NCBI RefSeq assembly: GCF_001428305.1
Contig: NZ_LMRZ01000001.1
Span: 821,525-885,524 of the forward strand
Direction: 5' to 3'
Length of the DNA stretch: 64,000 nucleotides
DNA from: Janibacter sp. Soil728
GTDB taxonomy: Bacteria; Actinomycetota; Actinomycetes; Actinomycetales; Dermatophilaceae
Shown: piece by piece, positions 48,496 through 57,430 of the stretch
Layout of the letters: each line of letters starts with the position of its first letter
Numbering within the stretch: position 1 is the stretch's first letter
Notes under the pieces: model-generated
Told to the model about the DNA's origin: nothing
Databases searched by the model: none
The model's input: the letters and a program-made list of their open reading frames with translations, nothing else
Made by a program: the position numbers and the translations under genes

Positions 48496-49065
48496 GTGAA
48501 GATCGCCATCATCCTCGGCAGCACCCGCCCCGGCCGCTTCGGCGCCCAGGTCTCGGACTGGATCATGGAACAGGTGGCAGGTCGTGACGACGCCGAGTAC
48601 GAGCTCGTCGACCTCGCGGAGTACGACCTCGACCTGCTCGACGAGCCCACCGTCCCCGGTGCAGCCAAGCGTCAGTACGACAACCCCAAGACGCGGCACT
48701 GGGGCGCCAAGATCGACGAGTTCGACGGCTACGTCTTCGTCACCCCGGAGTACAACCACGGGGTGCCGGCAGCGTTGAAGAATGCCTTCGACGTCCTCTA
48801 CCCCGAGTGGGTCCACAAGGGCGCTGCCCTCGTCTCCTACGGAGCCGACGGTGGGGTGCGGGCCGTCGAGCACTGGCGCACCATCCTGGCCAATGTGCAG
48901 ATGCACGTCGTGCGCGGGCAGGTCTCCTTCTCGACGATGCTCGAGGCGGAGTCGGGCGAGGACGGCGATGTCTTCGCCCCCGCGGAGCGCCGTACCAAGG
49001 AGCTCGGCAATGTCCTGCGTCAGCTGACCCGACTGACCGAGGCGACCGCCTCCCTGCGTTCCTGA
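48496..49065 (+). CDS. NADPH-dependent FMN reductase family protein
   Basis: The 189-aa flavodoxin-like protein begins VKIAIILGSTRPGRFGAQVSDWI, the FMN phosphate loop. FDGYVFVTPEYNHGVPAALKNAFDVLY is the family signature around the isoalloxazine. A C-terminal VRGQVSFSTMLEAES follows. It probably reduces quinones, azo compounds or chromate with NAD(P)H. GTG 48496 follows AAGGAG. It lies between the disordered membrane protein and dnaX on the same strand. Confidence 0.92.
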   Translation: MKIAIILGSTRPGRFGAQVSDWIMEQVAGRDDAEYELVDLAEYDLDLLDEPTVPGAAKRQYDNPKTRHWGAKIDEFDGYVFVTPEYNHGVPAALKNAFDVLYPEWVHKGAALVSYGADGGVRAVEHWRTILANVQMHVVRGQVSFSTMLEAESGEDGDVFAPAERRTKELGNVLRQLTRLTEATASLRS

Positions 49066-49142
49066 TCGGACGGATCGGGCTCCTGATCGCACCATCCACA
49101 GCGGCCTTCCCCACGGGGGAGGCCGCTGTCGTGCTCCGCACG

Positions 49143-49148
49143 TAGGCT
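49143..49148 (+). promoter_or_regulatory. Candidate -10 box for leaderless dnaX mRNA
   Basis: TAGGCT lies 6 bases before the dnaX GTG, the same word and distance as for aroQ. No Shine-Dalgarno sequence is present. Confidence 0.5.
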
Positions 49149-49154
49149 CGCATC

Positions 49155-51317
49155 GTGAGCACCGCCCTGTATCGCCGCTACCGCCCTGAGTCCTTCGCCG
49201 ACGTCATCGGGCAGGAGCACGTCACCGAGCCCTTGATGCAGGCGCTGCGGTCCGGGCGGGTCAACCACGCCTACCTCTTCTCCGGCCCGCGTGGCTGCGG
49301 CAAGACGACGAGTGCGCGCATCCTCGCCCGCTGCCTCAACTGCGAGCAGGGGCCGACGCCCATCCCGTGCGGTGAGTGCGACTCGTGCACCGCACTGGCG
49401 CGTGGCGGGGCCGGCACGGTCGACGTCATCGAGATCGACGCGGCCAGCCACGGTGGCGTCGACGACGCTCGCGACCTGCGTGAGCGCGCCTCCTTCGGCC
49501 CGGCCCAGAGCCGCTACAAGATCTACATCATCGACGAGGCGCACATGGTGACGCCGCAGGGCTTCAACGCCCTGCTCAAGATCGTCGAGGAGCCGCCCGA
49601 GCACGTGAAGTTCATCTTCGCGACGACCGAGCCCGAAAAGGTCATCGGAACGATCCGCTCACGCACCCACCACTACCCCTTCCGCCTCGTCCCGCCCGCC
49701 CGGTTGCAGGACTACATGGCCGAGCTGTGCACCGCTGAGGGCGTGCAGGTCGAGCCCGGCGTGCTCTCCTTCGTCGTGCGAGCCGGCGGGGGGTCGGTAC
49801 GAGACTCGTTGTCCGTGCTCGACCAGCTCATGGCCGGAAGCGACGCGCAGGGGCTGACCTACGAGCGCGCGGCAGCCTTGCTCGGCTTCACCGACTCCGA
49901 GCTGCTCGACTCGACCGTGACGGCCTTCGGCGCGGGCGATGCCGCGGGTGTCTTCAAGGTCATCGACTCGGTCATCGAGACCGGGCTGGACCCGCGTCGC
50001 TTCGTGGAGGACCTGCTCGAGCGCTTCCGAGACCTCATCGTCGTGGCTGCGGCGCCCGACGGCGCGGCAGCCATCCTGCGAGGGCTGCCCGGCGACCAGA
50101 TCGAGCGGATGCGACAGCAGTCCGCCACCTTTGGTGCGGCCTCCCTCTCGCGTGCGGCTGACATCGTCAATGCCGGACTGACCGAGATGACCGGTGCGAC
50201 CTCGCCCCGTGTCCAGCTGGAGATCATCGCCGCCCGTGTCCTCCTGCCGGCTGCGGCCGGAGAGTCCGGGTACGCGGCACGCCTGGACCGACTGGAACGG
50301 CGGCTCGAGGTCGGGGGAGTGCCCACCGGTGACGGGAGAGCCCGACCGGCCGCGCAAGCGCCTCCTGCGTCGTCTCGGCCTCCTGTGGCCGCTCACGCTC
50401 CGGTGGCTGCGGTGTCGGCAGCGCCTGTCGCTCCGCCGGCTCAGGCGCAGGCTCACGCCCCGGTGAAGTCACCTGCCCCCGCGGCGGCCGAGGCCCCAGC
50501 GGCTCGTCAGGCACCCCCGGCCGGTGAGGACCAGGTCGAGACCGGGGCGGCACCCGAGGCCCGGGCGCGCACCCCCCAGCACGTGGTCGAGCCGGCGGTG
50601 CCGGAGCCTGCGGTCGAGCCCGAGCCGTCCGCGGCCGAGGACTCTGCCCGCCCGTCGACCGGTGGCATCGACGTCGAGGCGTTGCGCCGCAGCTGGCCCG
50701 ACGTCCTCGGTCGGATCTACCAGATGCGCCGTGCCACCTGGACCTTCCTGTCCGAGCACGCCCAGGTCATCAGCTACGACGGTCAGCGACTGGTGCTCGG
50801 TATCGCGACCGTGGGGCTGGCCAATGCCTTCCGCGTGGGCTCCCACGCGGAGGTCGTGCGGCAGGCGCTCATCGACACGTTGGGGGTGGACGCCCGGGTC
50901 GAGGGCGTGCCCCACGACATCGGCTCCATGCCCACCGGTGGCGGATCGCAGGCCACGAGCGCACCCGCGTCGAGCCCTGCTGCCGGAGGGGGAGGTGGCC
51001 CGGCTCCCGCTCAGGCCACTGCCGCGACGCCGCAGGGTGCGCCACCGACCGACGTGGGGGTCGCTGCGCCCGCCGGGGGGCCGTCCGGAGCAGACTGGGG
51101 GAGCGGCGCGTCCGACGCGTCGGCCGCACCCTCGTGGGCCACGGCTGCACCCGCACCCGCACGGGAGGCCCCGCCCTCGCTGCCGGAGCCGACGACACCC
51201 CGTGAGCCGGACGACTCATCGGTCAGCGACGACGACGAGGACATCATCGACGCGGGCGCGGCCGGACCCGCGGTCATCGAGCGGATCCTCGGCGGCACGG
51301 TCATCCGCGAGGAGTGA
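49155..51317 (+). CDS. dnaX: DNA polymerase III subunit gamma/tau
   Basis: The 720-aa clamp-loader subunit has Walker A FSGPRGCGKTTSARI (42-56), a zinc module CLNCEQGPTPIPCGECDSC (60-78), Walker B IIDEAHMVTPQGFNALLKIVEEPP and sensor 1 FATTEPEKVIGTI. Domain III follows to about 370. The rest (370-500 and 590-720) is a Pro/Ala-rich linker around the conserved block ALRRSWPDVLGRIYQMRRATWTFLSEHAQVI, as in actinobacterial tau. No slippery A-run suggesting a programmed frameshift is seen. recR follows, the usual bacterial neighbour. Confidence 0.96.
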   Translation: MSTALYRRYRPESFADVIGQEHVTEPLMQALRSGRVNHAYLFSGPRGCGKTTSARILARCLNCEQGPTPIPCGECDSCTALARGGAGTVDVIEIDAASHGGVDDARDLRERASFGPAQSRYKIYIIDEAHMVTPQGFNALLKIVEEPPEHVKFIFATTEPEKVIGTIRSRTHHYPFRLVPPARLQDYMAELCTAEGVQVEPGVLSFVVRAGGGSVRDSLSVLDQLMAGSDAQGLTYERAAALLGFTDSELLDSTVTAFGAGDAAGVFKVIDSVIETGLDPRRFVEDLLERFRDLIVVAAAPDGAAAILRGLPGDQIERMRQQSATFGAASLSRAADIVNAGLTEMTGATSPRVQLEIIAARVLLPAAAGESGYAARLDRLERRLEVGGVPTGDGRARPAAQAPPASSRPPVAAHAPVAAVSAAPVAPPAQAQAHAPVKSPAPAAAEAPAARQAPPAGEDQVETGAAPEARARTPQHVVEPAVPEPAVEPEPSAAEDSARPSTGGIDVEALRRSWPDVLGRIYQMRRATWTFLSEHAQVISYDGQRLVLGIATVGLANAFRVGSHAEVVRQALIDTLGVDARVEGVPHDIGSMPTGGGSQATSAPASSPAAGGGGGPAPAQATAATPQGAPPTDVGVAAPAGGPSGADWGSGASDASAAPSWATAAPAPAREAPPSLPEPTTPREPDDSSVSDDDEDIIDAGAAGPAVIERILGGTVIREE

Positions 51318-51363
51318 CTCGGCGCGCCGCCTCGCGGTGTCGCACCGGGTCGCTCCTTCGGCG

Positions 51364-51369
51364 TAGGGT
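51364..51369 (+). promoter_or_regulatory. Candidate -10 box for recR
   Basis: TAGGGT lies 6 bases before the recR GTG. The context matches the TAGGCT boxes in front of aroQ and dnaX. Confidence 0.4.
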
Positions 51370-51375
51370 CAAGGC

Positions 51376-51975
51376 GTGTACGAAGGCGTGGTCCAGGACC
51401 TGATCGACGAGCTCGGGAGACTCCCCGGCATCGGTCCCAAGAGCGCCCAGAGGATCGCCTTCCACCTGCTCCAGGCGGACCCGCAGGACGTGCAGCGACT
51501 GGTCCAGACGCTCAGCGACGTCAAGGACAAGGTCACCTTCTGCGAGACCTGCGGCAATGTCGCCGAGGGGGCACTGTGCCGCATCTGCGCAGACCCCCGC
51601 CGCGATGCGACCGCGATCTGCGTCGTCGAGGAGCCCAAGGACGTCGTGGCCATCGAGCGGACACGCGAGTTCCGGGGGCGCTACCACGTGCTCGGCGGTG
51701 CCATCAGCCCGATGGACGGCGTCGGCCCGGACGACCTGCGCTTCACCGAGCTCATGGCGAGGCTCTCCGACGGGGGCGTCGCCGAGGTCATCATCGCCAC
51801 GGACCCCAACCTCGAGGGGGAGGCGACGGCGTCCTACACGGCTCGGCTGCTGTCCCCCTTCGACATCAGAGTCACCCGCCTGGCTTCCGGCCTCCCGGTC
51901 GGGGGCGATCTCGAGTACGCCGACGAGGTCACGCTGGGGCGGGCCTTCGAAGGGAGGAAGCTGCTCAATGCCTGA
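51376..51975 (+). CDS. recR: Recombination mediator RecR
   Basis: The 199-aa protein helps RecO and RecF load RecA on gapped DNA. A helix-hairpin-helix [20 protein letters not shown] (about 13-32) is followed by the zinc finger [16 protein letters not shown] (55-70). The Toprim domain with [40 protein letters not shown] then follows. The start is GTG 51376. It lies 58 bases after dnaX and overlaps the DUF5063 gene by 8 bases. Confidence 0.96.
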   Translation: MYEGVVQDLIDELGRLPGIGPKSAQRIAFHLLQADPQDVQRLVQTLSDVKDKVTFCETCGNVAEGALCRICADPRRDATAICVVEEPKDVVAIERTREFRGRYHVLGGAISPMDGVGPDDLRFTELMARLSDGGVAEVIIATDPNLEGEATASYTARLLSPFDIRVTRLASGLPVGGDLEYADEVTLGRAFEGRKLLNA

Positions 51976-52522
51976 CGAGACCACGCTGCTCGCCGACGAG
52001 TGCGCCGCCGAGGCCGGCGCCTGGCTGACGACCGTCGCCGACATCGCCTCCGGTGCAGCACCCGAGAGCGCCATCCCGCTGCTGCTGCTCACGACGAGCC
52101 AGATCCAGCTCGTCGGGGCCCGGCTCGGGGCCATCGCCGATGTGGTGCTCGACGAGCGCTTCGAGCACGACGCCGGGCCCGACACCGAGCTCGACCCACT
52201 GCGCGCGGGCCTGGCCCACCTGCTCGACGGGGTCGACGACTACGCCGACGTCGTCGATCCGGTGACCTCCGTCGAGACCACGACCGGGGCCCTGAGCAAC
52301 GACCTCGCAGCCATCGCCGCTGCCCTGACCCATGGGCTGGCCCATCACGAGGCCGGCCGAGCAGCTGAGGCCCTCTGGTGGTGGCAGTACAGCTATCTCG
52401 CGGACTGGGGCGATCGGGCGGCGATGGCGGTGCGCGTCCTGCAGACGCTTCTGGCGCACCTGCGACTCGACGCTGATGCCGACGTGGTCGGCGAGGCGGA
52501 GTTCGACGCCCTCAACTCCTGA
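51968..52522 (+). CDS. DUF5063 domain protein
   Basis: The 184-aa, mostly helical acidic protein overlaps the end of recR by 8 bases. It contains [35 protein letters not shown], and [43 protein letters not shown], the last being the WWQxxYxxxWG signature of DUF5063. The family is often linked to recR in actinobacteria, suggesting a link to recombination, but no activity is known. Confidence 0.88.
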   Translation: MPDETTLLADECAAEAGAWLTTVADIASGAAPESAIPLLLLTTSQIQLVGARLGAIADVVLDERFEHDAGPDTELDPLRAGLAHLLDGVDDYADVVDPVTSVETTTGALSNDLAAIAAALTHGLAHHEAGRAAEALWWWQYSYLADWGDRAAMAVRVLQTLLAHLRLDADADVVGEAEFDALNS

Positions 52523-52535
52523 GGTGTGAGCGGTC

Positions 52536-52561
52536 ACGGCCCGCTCCAGGAGCCGGGCCGT
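52536..52561 (+). terminator. Weak hairpin after the recR-DUF5063 unit
   Basis: ACGGCCCG (52536-52543) and CGGGCCGT (52554-52561) pair around CTCCAGGAGC. There is no U-tract. The rest of the 189-base gap before lysC holds no gene that I can see. Confidence 0.5.
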
Positions 52562-52711
52562 CACGACGCACCCGCGTAACGTCACGTCTGTGTCTCAAGG
52601 GTGCCCTCCTGATGGACTCGACTCGGCCTGAGGGCATGCGGTCGTTATCCTCAAGGGGCCGCGCCGGTCCGAGTCCGGGCCGGACCCGCGAACAATTTCA
52701 CGGAGCATTCC

Positions 52712-53986
52712 TTGAGCCTGGTTGTCCAGAAGTACGGCGGATCGTCGCTCGCTGATGCCGAGAGCATCAAGCGCGTCGCACACCGCATCGTCGAGACCAA
52801 GAAGGCGGGCAGCGATGTCTGCGTCGTGGTCTCAGCCATGGGAGACACGACCGACGAGCTGCTCGACCTCGCCGAGCAGGTCAGCCCGGTGCCCCCTCCT
52901 CGCGAGATGGACATGCTCCTGACCGCCGGCGAGCGCATGTCCATGGCCCTCGTCGCCATGGCCATCGCAGACCTGGGGCACAGCGTGCGGTCGTTCACCG
53001 GCAGCCAAGCGGGCGTCATCACGGACGCCTCGCACGGCAAGGCCAAGATCATCGACGTGACGCCGGGCCGGATCACCGAGGCCCTGGGCAAGAAGCACAT
53101 CGTCATCGTCGCCGGGTTCCAGGGCGTCAGCCAGGGCACGAAGGAGATCACGACCCTCGGGCGTGGTGGCTCGGACACGACGGCGGTGGCGCTCGCTGCA
53201 GCACTCGAGGCCGACGTCTGCGAGATCTACACCGACGTGGACGGCATCTTCACCGCTGACCCGCGGATCGTGTCCAAGGCTCACAAGATCGACCGCATCT
53301 CGCACGACGAGATGCTCGAGATGGCCGCCAGTGGCGCCAAGATCCTGCACCTGCGTTGCGTCGAGTACGCGCGCCGCTTCAACATGCCCATCCACGTGCG
53401 TTCGTCCTTCTCGTCGAAGGAAGGCACGTGGGTCCTGCCCCCCGACCCTGAAGGAACCGAGGACATGGAAGAACCGATCATCGCCGGAGTCGCCCACGAC
53501 GACAGCGAGGCCAAGATCACCGTCGTCGGCGTGCCGGACCAGCCCGGTCGCGCCGGCCAGATCTTCACGACCGTCGCCGAGGCGCAGGTCAACATCGACA
53601 TGATCGTGCAAAACGTGTCCGAGGCCGACACCGGTCTGACGGACATCTCCTTCACGCTGCCGATGACGGACGGCCAGAGGGCCGTCGAGGCGCTCATGCG
53701 CACCAAGGACGAGGTCGGCTTCGAGTCGATCCAGTACGACGACCAGATCGGCAAGCTCTCGCTCGTCGGCGCTGGCATGCGTACCAACCCGGGGGTCTCT
53801 GCGACCTTCTTCCGGGCGCTCGCCGAGGCCGGCGTCAACATCGAGATGATCTCCACCTCGGAGATCCGCATCTCGGTCGTCACCCGCGCCGACCAGCTCA
53901 ACGATGCGCTGCAGGCCTTGCACACCGCCTTCGGCCTGGACTCCGAGGACGGCGAAGCGATCGTCTACGGAGGCACCGGCCGGTGA
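52712..53986 (+). CDS. lysC: Aspartate kinase
   Basis: The 424-aa enzyme phosphorylates L-aspartate, the entry to lysine, threonine, methionine and diaminopimelate synthesis. [20 protein letters not shown] is the N-terminal ATP/aspartate motif, followed by [18 protein letters not shown] and [21 protein letters not shown]. The C-terminal pair of ACT domains (from about 260, [17 protein letters not shown]; and [37 protein letters not shown]) is the allosteric site for lysine and threonine. TTG 52712 was chosen, with CGGAG about 9 bases upstream. It overlaps the asd-like gene by 4 bases. Confidence 0.95.
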   Translation: MSLVVQKYGGSSLADAESIKRVAHRIVETKKAGSDVCVVVSAMGDTTDELLDLAEQVSPVPPPREMDMLLTAGERMSMALVAMAIADLGHSVRSFTGSQAGVITDASHGKAKIIDVTPGRITEALGKKHIVIVAGFQGVSQGTKEITTLGRGGSDTTAVALAAALEADVCEIYTDVDGIFTADPRIVSKAHKIDRISHDEMLEMAASGAKILHLRCVEYARRFNMPIHVRSSFSSKEGTWVLPPDPEGTEDMEEPIIAGVAHDDSEAKITVVGVPDQPGRAGQIFTTVAEAQVNIDMIVQNVSEADTGLTDISFTLPMTDGQRAVEALMRTKDEVGFESIQYDDQIGKLSLVGAGMRTNPGVSATFFRALAEAGVNIEMISTSEIRISVVTRADQLNDALQALHTAFGLDSEDGEAIVYGGTGR

Positions 53987-55062
53987 ACTTCGACCCGTCG
54001 TCCGCCACCCGGCCCACGTTGGCCCTGGTGGGGGCGACGGGCCGCTTCGCGGAAGCAATCGCCTCCTCGCTCGCACTGCGGGACGACACATGGGGTGAGA
54101 TTCGCCTGCTCGCGCCGGGCGTGAGCACGCGCACGCTGAGCATCCGCGGTCGCGAGCAGACGATCGAGGTGCTGCGCGAGGACTCCTTCGACGGAGTGGA
54201 CGTGGCCCTGTTCAACCTCGCCACCGAGATCACCCATGAGTGGACCGCTCGCGCCGTGGCGGCCGGAGCCGTCGTCGTCGACGCCAGCGCCGCCCACCGC
54301 AGTGACCCGCAGGTTCCGCTCGTCGTCCCGGGGATCAACGGCGACCAGGTCTCGCAGCGACCCAAGGGAGTCGTGTCCCTGCCGGGGCCGGTGACCTGGG
54401 GCCTCATCGACGCGGCGCACGTCCTCCACCACGGTTGGGAGCTGCAACACCTCGTGGTCACGGGCCTGATCGCCGCGGTCTCCAAGTCGGACCAAGGAGT
54501 GGCCCGGCTGCGAGAAGAGCTGCACACCGTCGCCTCCGAGCCGACGATCGGGCTGCACCCCGGCGATGTTCGTGCCGCAGTCTCCGACCTGCCGGTGGCA
54601 TCGCCCTTCCCCGCCCCGTTGGCGCTCAATGTCATTCCGTGGGTGGGCCAGGCAGACGAAGGGGGCTTCACCTCCTCGGAGCTGGCGGTCAGCGAGGAGG
54701 TGCGCAAGGTGCTGGGGCTCAACGACAGCGTCCCCGTCGTCGTCACCCTGGTCCAGGTGCCGGTCGTCCTGGCCCACTCGATGGCGTTGCACGCGCGGTG
54801 CGCGCGACCGGTCGCCATCGACAAGGTCCGTCAGGCCTGTGTCGCGGCGCCGTCCCTCGTGCTCCTCGACGAGGAGACCGGAGAGGTGCCGACTCCGGTC
54901 GACAGCGTCGGCATCGACCCGCGCTTCGTGGGCCGGATCCGCCAACCCAAGGGTGCCGGGCACCACGTGGACCTCTTCGTCAGCGCCGACACGATCCGCC
55001 GTGGGGCGAGCGCCATGGTGCTCATCGCCGAGCTGGTCCGCGACGAGATCGCGGGTTCGTGA
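53983..55062 (+). CDS. Aspartate-semialdehyde-dehydrogenase-like protein lacking the catalytic cysteine
   Basis: The 359-aa protein has the Asd fold: [18 protein letters not shown] (NADP loop), [21 protein letters not shown], and a C-terminal [26 protein letters not shown] like the family. The active-site stretch that is normally NPNCTT reads LPGPVT (133-138), so the catalytic Cys is Pro136. The following substrate Gln (SYQAVSG) is Ile, and the RVPV arginine is Gln258, while the catalytic His (VLAHS, His265) remains. It is coupled to aspartate kinase by a 4-base overlap. It should not be an active dehydrogenase; a regulatory or structural role is inference. Confidence 0.88.
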   Translation: MNFDPSSATRPTLALVGATGRFAEAIASSLALRDDTWGEIRLLAPGVSTRTLSIRGREQTIEVLREDSFDGVDVALFNLATEITHEWTARAVAAGAVVVDASAAHRSDPQVPLVVPGINGDQVSQRPKGVVSLPGPVTWGLIDAAHVLHHGWELQHLVVTGLIAAVSKSDQGVARLREELHTVASEPTIGLHPGDVRAAVSDLPVASPFPAPLALNVIPWVGQADEGGFTSSELAVSEEVRKVLGLNDSVPVVVTLVQVPVVLAHSMALHARCARPVAIDKVRQACVAAPSLVLLDEETGEVPTPVDSVGIDPRFVGRIRQPKGAGHHVDLFVSADTIRRGASAMVLIAELVRDEIAGS

Positions 55063-55259
55063 TGATCCCTTCGAGGAGCGTCAGCCCCCGACTGACTCTC
55101 GAAGGTGACGTGAGCGCAACCTCTTCGTCACCCCGGGCGTCAACACTGATGATGGCGGAGCGGTCTCGGTCGGAGAACGATCCGCTCATGTGTCTTGTGT
55201 GACTGGTGGTGCAGGAGTGACTGTATGGAGCACGTACACTGCGGTAGGGGGAAGAACTA

Positions 55260-56189
55260 GTGAAGGACAGGGGTCAGCACGTGGATGAGCACTCGGACGA
55301 CACGCCCGTTTCGTACCGGGTTGTCGGCTTTGACGAACTCGAGGGCTCAGCGGCCGCGCACTACCGCCGGCAGCGTCGACGGCGTCTGCTGCTCTTCGTG
55401 ACCCTGCCCGGCCTCTTCCTGGGCACGGCGACGGTGGCGACCGCCTACGGCACCGGACTCATCGGCTCACCGACCGTGACCTGCGAGCCGGTCTCGGAGA
55501 CGGCGCCTGCACGCGGTTCCTTCGAGATCACGCTCCTCAACAGCAACGACACCAACGGCCTCGGCACCGACGTGGCGCGCGAGCTGGCCCTGCGCGACTT
55601 CAAGGTCGCGACCGTGGGCAACGCTGACAGCTCGGTCTACGTCAAGGGCCCGGCGACGATCTACTACGGCTCCGAGGGCCGCGACAATGCCCTGCTGCTG
55701 CAGAAGCAGATCCCGGGAGCCCAGGTCTGGAACGACGCGCGGCCGGGTGACAGCGTCCAGCTCGTCCTCGGCTACGGCTTCGACAAGCTCGTCACCGAGC
55801 CCGACCCGCCGCTCCCGGCGCCGTCCGAGATCAAGGTCAACGTCTACAACACCACGTGGAAGGAGGGCCTGGCCTCCGAGACGGCCAAGGACCTCAAGGA
55901 TCGCGGTTTCAAGGTCGGCAAGACGGGCAACGACCCCCGGATGAGCTTCCTCGAGGACGAGGTGGCCATCATCCGCTTCGGCCCGGAGGGGCAGCGCTCG
56001 GCCAAGCGGCTGGCACAGCAGATCTCCGGGGTGCAGCTGCAGAAGGACGACCGGACCGACGCGACCCTCTCGATCGTTCTGGGCAACAAGTACGACGGCC
56101 TGAAGCCGGCCTCGTCCGTCCCCGAGGTCAAGCCCTACGTCCGGCCCCCGGAGACGATCCAGAAGCCGTGCACCCTGCCGAAGGAGTGA
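55260..56189 (+). CDS. Membrane protein with two tandem LytR_C domains
   Basis: The 309-aa protein has a cytoplasmic N-terminus with RRQRRRRLLLF, one membrane helix (about 44-63) and two extracellular LytR_C domains. The first starts GSFEITLLNSNDTNGLGTDVARELALRDFKVATVGN, the second IKVNVYNTTWKEGLASETAKDLKDRGFKVGKTGN. It ends with a Pro-rich tail and CTLP. GTG 55260 lies after GGGGGAAG; TACACT at 55235-55240 may be its -10 box. The phosphofructokinase gene overlaps its stop. It lacks an LCP domain, so it may help LCP enzymes or bind envelope polymers. The 197-base gap before it (55063-55259) shows only promoter-like sequence. Confidence 0.85.
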   Translation: MKDRGQHVDEHSDDTPVSYRVVGFDELEGSAAAHYRRQRRRRLLLFVTLPGLFLGTATVATAYGTGLIGSPTVTCEPVSETAPARGSFEITLLNSNDTNGLGTDVARELALRDFKVATVGNADSSVYVKGPATIYYGSEGRDNALLLQKQIPGAQVWNDARPGDSVQLVLGYGFDKLVTEPDPPLPAPSEIKVNVYNTTWKEGLASETAKDLKDRGFKVGKTGNDPRMSFLEDEVAIIRFGPEGQRSAKRLAQQISGVQLQKDDRTDATLSIVLGNKYDGLKPASSVPEVKPYVRPPETIQKPCTLPKE

Positions 56190-57385
56190 GCGTCCGCACG
56201 GTCGCCCTGCTCACCGCTGGAGGGCTGGCACCCTGCCTCTCGTCGGCTGTGGGGGGCCTCATCGAGCGCTACACGCGAGTCGCTCCCGACGTGCGCATCA
56301 TCGGCTACCTCGATGGCTACGCAGGTCTGCTCACCGGCCGCAGCATCGAGGTCACGCAGCAGGTCCGGGCACAGGCCTTACGGCTGCACGACTTCGGTGG
56401 TTCCCCTCTGGGCAACTCGAGGGTGAAGCTGACCAACGCCGCCGACCTGGAGCGGCGCGGACTCGTCGAGCCGGGCGCCGACCCCCTTCGCGTCGCGGCG
56501 GAGCAGCTGATGGCTGACGGGGTGGACGTGCTGCACACCATCGGTGGGGACGACACGAGCACCACCGCTGCCGACCTGGCCGCCTACCTTGCAGAGCACG
56601 GCCACCAGATGCGCGTCGTCGGGCTGCCCAAGACGATCGACAACGACATCGTGCCGATCCGGCAGAGTCTGGGGGCGTGGACGGCCGCGGAGCAGGGAGC
56701 GTTGTTCGCCCGTAACGTCATCGGCGAGCACTCGTCCAGCCCGCGCATGCTCGTCGTCCACGAGATCATGGGGCGGCACAGCGGCTGGTTGACGGCAGAG
56801 ACCGCGCGTCGCTACCGCGCGGATCTGGTCACACGGCCCTTCGTCCCCGGCTTCGGCAACGACCCGCGTTGCTGGGACGTGCACGCGGTGTACGTGCCGG
56901 AGGTCGACATCGACCTCGAGGGCGAAGGGGGGCGCCTGAGCGCGATCATGGACGAGATCGGGTGCGTCAACGTCTTCGTCGCCGAGGGAGCCGGTGTCGA
57001 CGACATCGTCGCCTCCCTGGAGTCCGCGGGCCAAGAGGTCCCGCGAGATGCCTTCGGCCACGTGCAGCTGGACGAGGTCAACCCGGGGGAGTACCTCGCG
57101 TCGACGTTTGCCGAGCGCATCGGTGCGGAGAAGTCGAAGGTGTGGAAGTCGGGCTACTTCGCCCGCTCGGCCGCGCCCAACGACGAGGACCTCGCTCTCA
57201 TCGCGCGCTGCGCCGACCTGGCCGTGTCGGCCGCCCTCGACAGCGGGTCGGGCGTCGTCGGTCAGGACGAGGAGCGCGGCGACGAGCTGCGTGTCATCGA
57301 GTTCGACCGCATCGCGGGCGGTCGCGCCTTCGACCCGAGCGCCGACTGGTTCACCGACCTGCTGAAGGACATCGGCCAAGCCTGA
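56186..57385 (+). CDS. pfp: Phosphofructokinase, pyrophosphate-dependent type
   Basis: The 399-aa enzyme phosphorylates fructose 6-phosphate. TAGGLAPCLSSAVGGLIERY opens it. The donor loop reads TIGGDDTSTTA (118-128), with Asp after GGD as in PPi enzymes rather than Gly. PKTIDNDI (148-155) has the Lys typical of PPi-type donors, and MGRHSGWL (195-202) is the sugar-phosphate motif. The reaction should be reversible and so serve glycolysis and gluconeogenesis. GTG 56186 overlaps the upstream stop (GTGA). Later KVWKSGYFARSAAPNDEDL is the C-terminal PPi-PFK signature. Confidence 0.9.
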   Translation: MSVRTVALLTAGGLAPCLSSAVGGLIERYTRVAPDVRIIGYLDGYAGLLTGRSIEVTQQVRAQALRLHDFGGSPLGNSRVKLTNAADLERRGLVEPGADPLRVAAEQLMADGVDVLHTIGGDDTSTTAADLAAYLAEHGHQMRVVGLPKTIDNDIVPIRQSLGAWTAAEQGALFARNVIGEHSSSPRMLVVHEIMGRHSGWLTAETARRYRADLVTRPFVPGFGNDPRCWDVHAVYVPEVDIDLEGEGGRLSAIMDEIGCVNVFVAEGAGVDDIVASLESAGQEVPRDAFGHVQLDEVNPGEYLASTFAERIGAEKSKVWKSGYFARSAAPNDEDLALIARCADLAVSAALDSGSGVVGQDEERGDELRVIEFDRIAGGRAFDPSADWFTDLLKDIGQA

Positions 57386-57430
57386 GCGTCGGGCCGGGGC
57401 CGCCACCCTGCGTCGCTGCCCTCGCCTCGA

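Noticed and set aside
49155-51317. Programmed frameshift in dnaX producing a short gamma form.
   Set aside because: No A-rich slippery heptamer or adjacent stop was found.
52523-52711. Leader peptide or lysine riboswitch before lysC.
   Set aside because: No lysine-rich short frame and no recognisable lysine aptamer pattern could be seen; only a weak hairpin is present.
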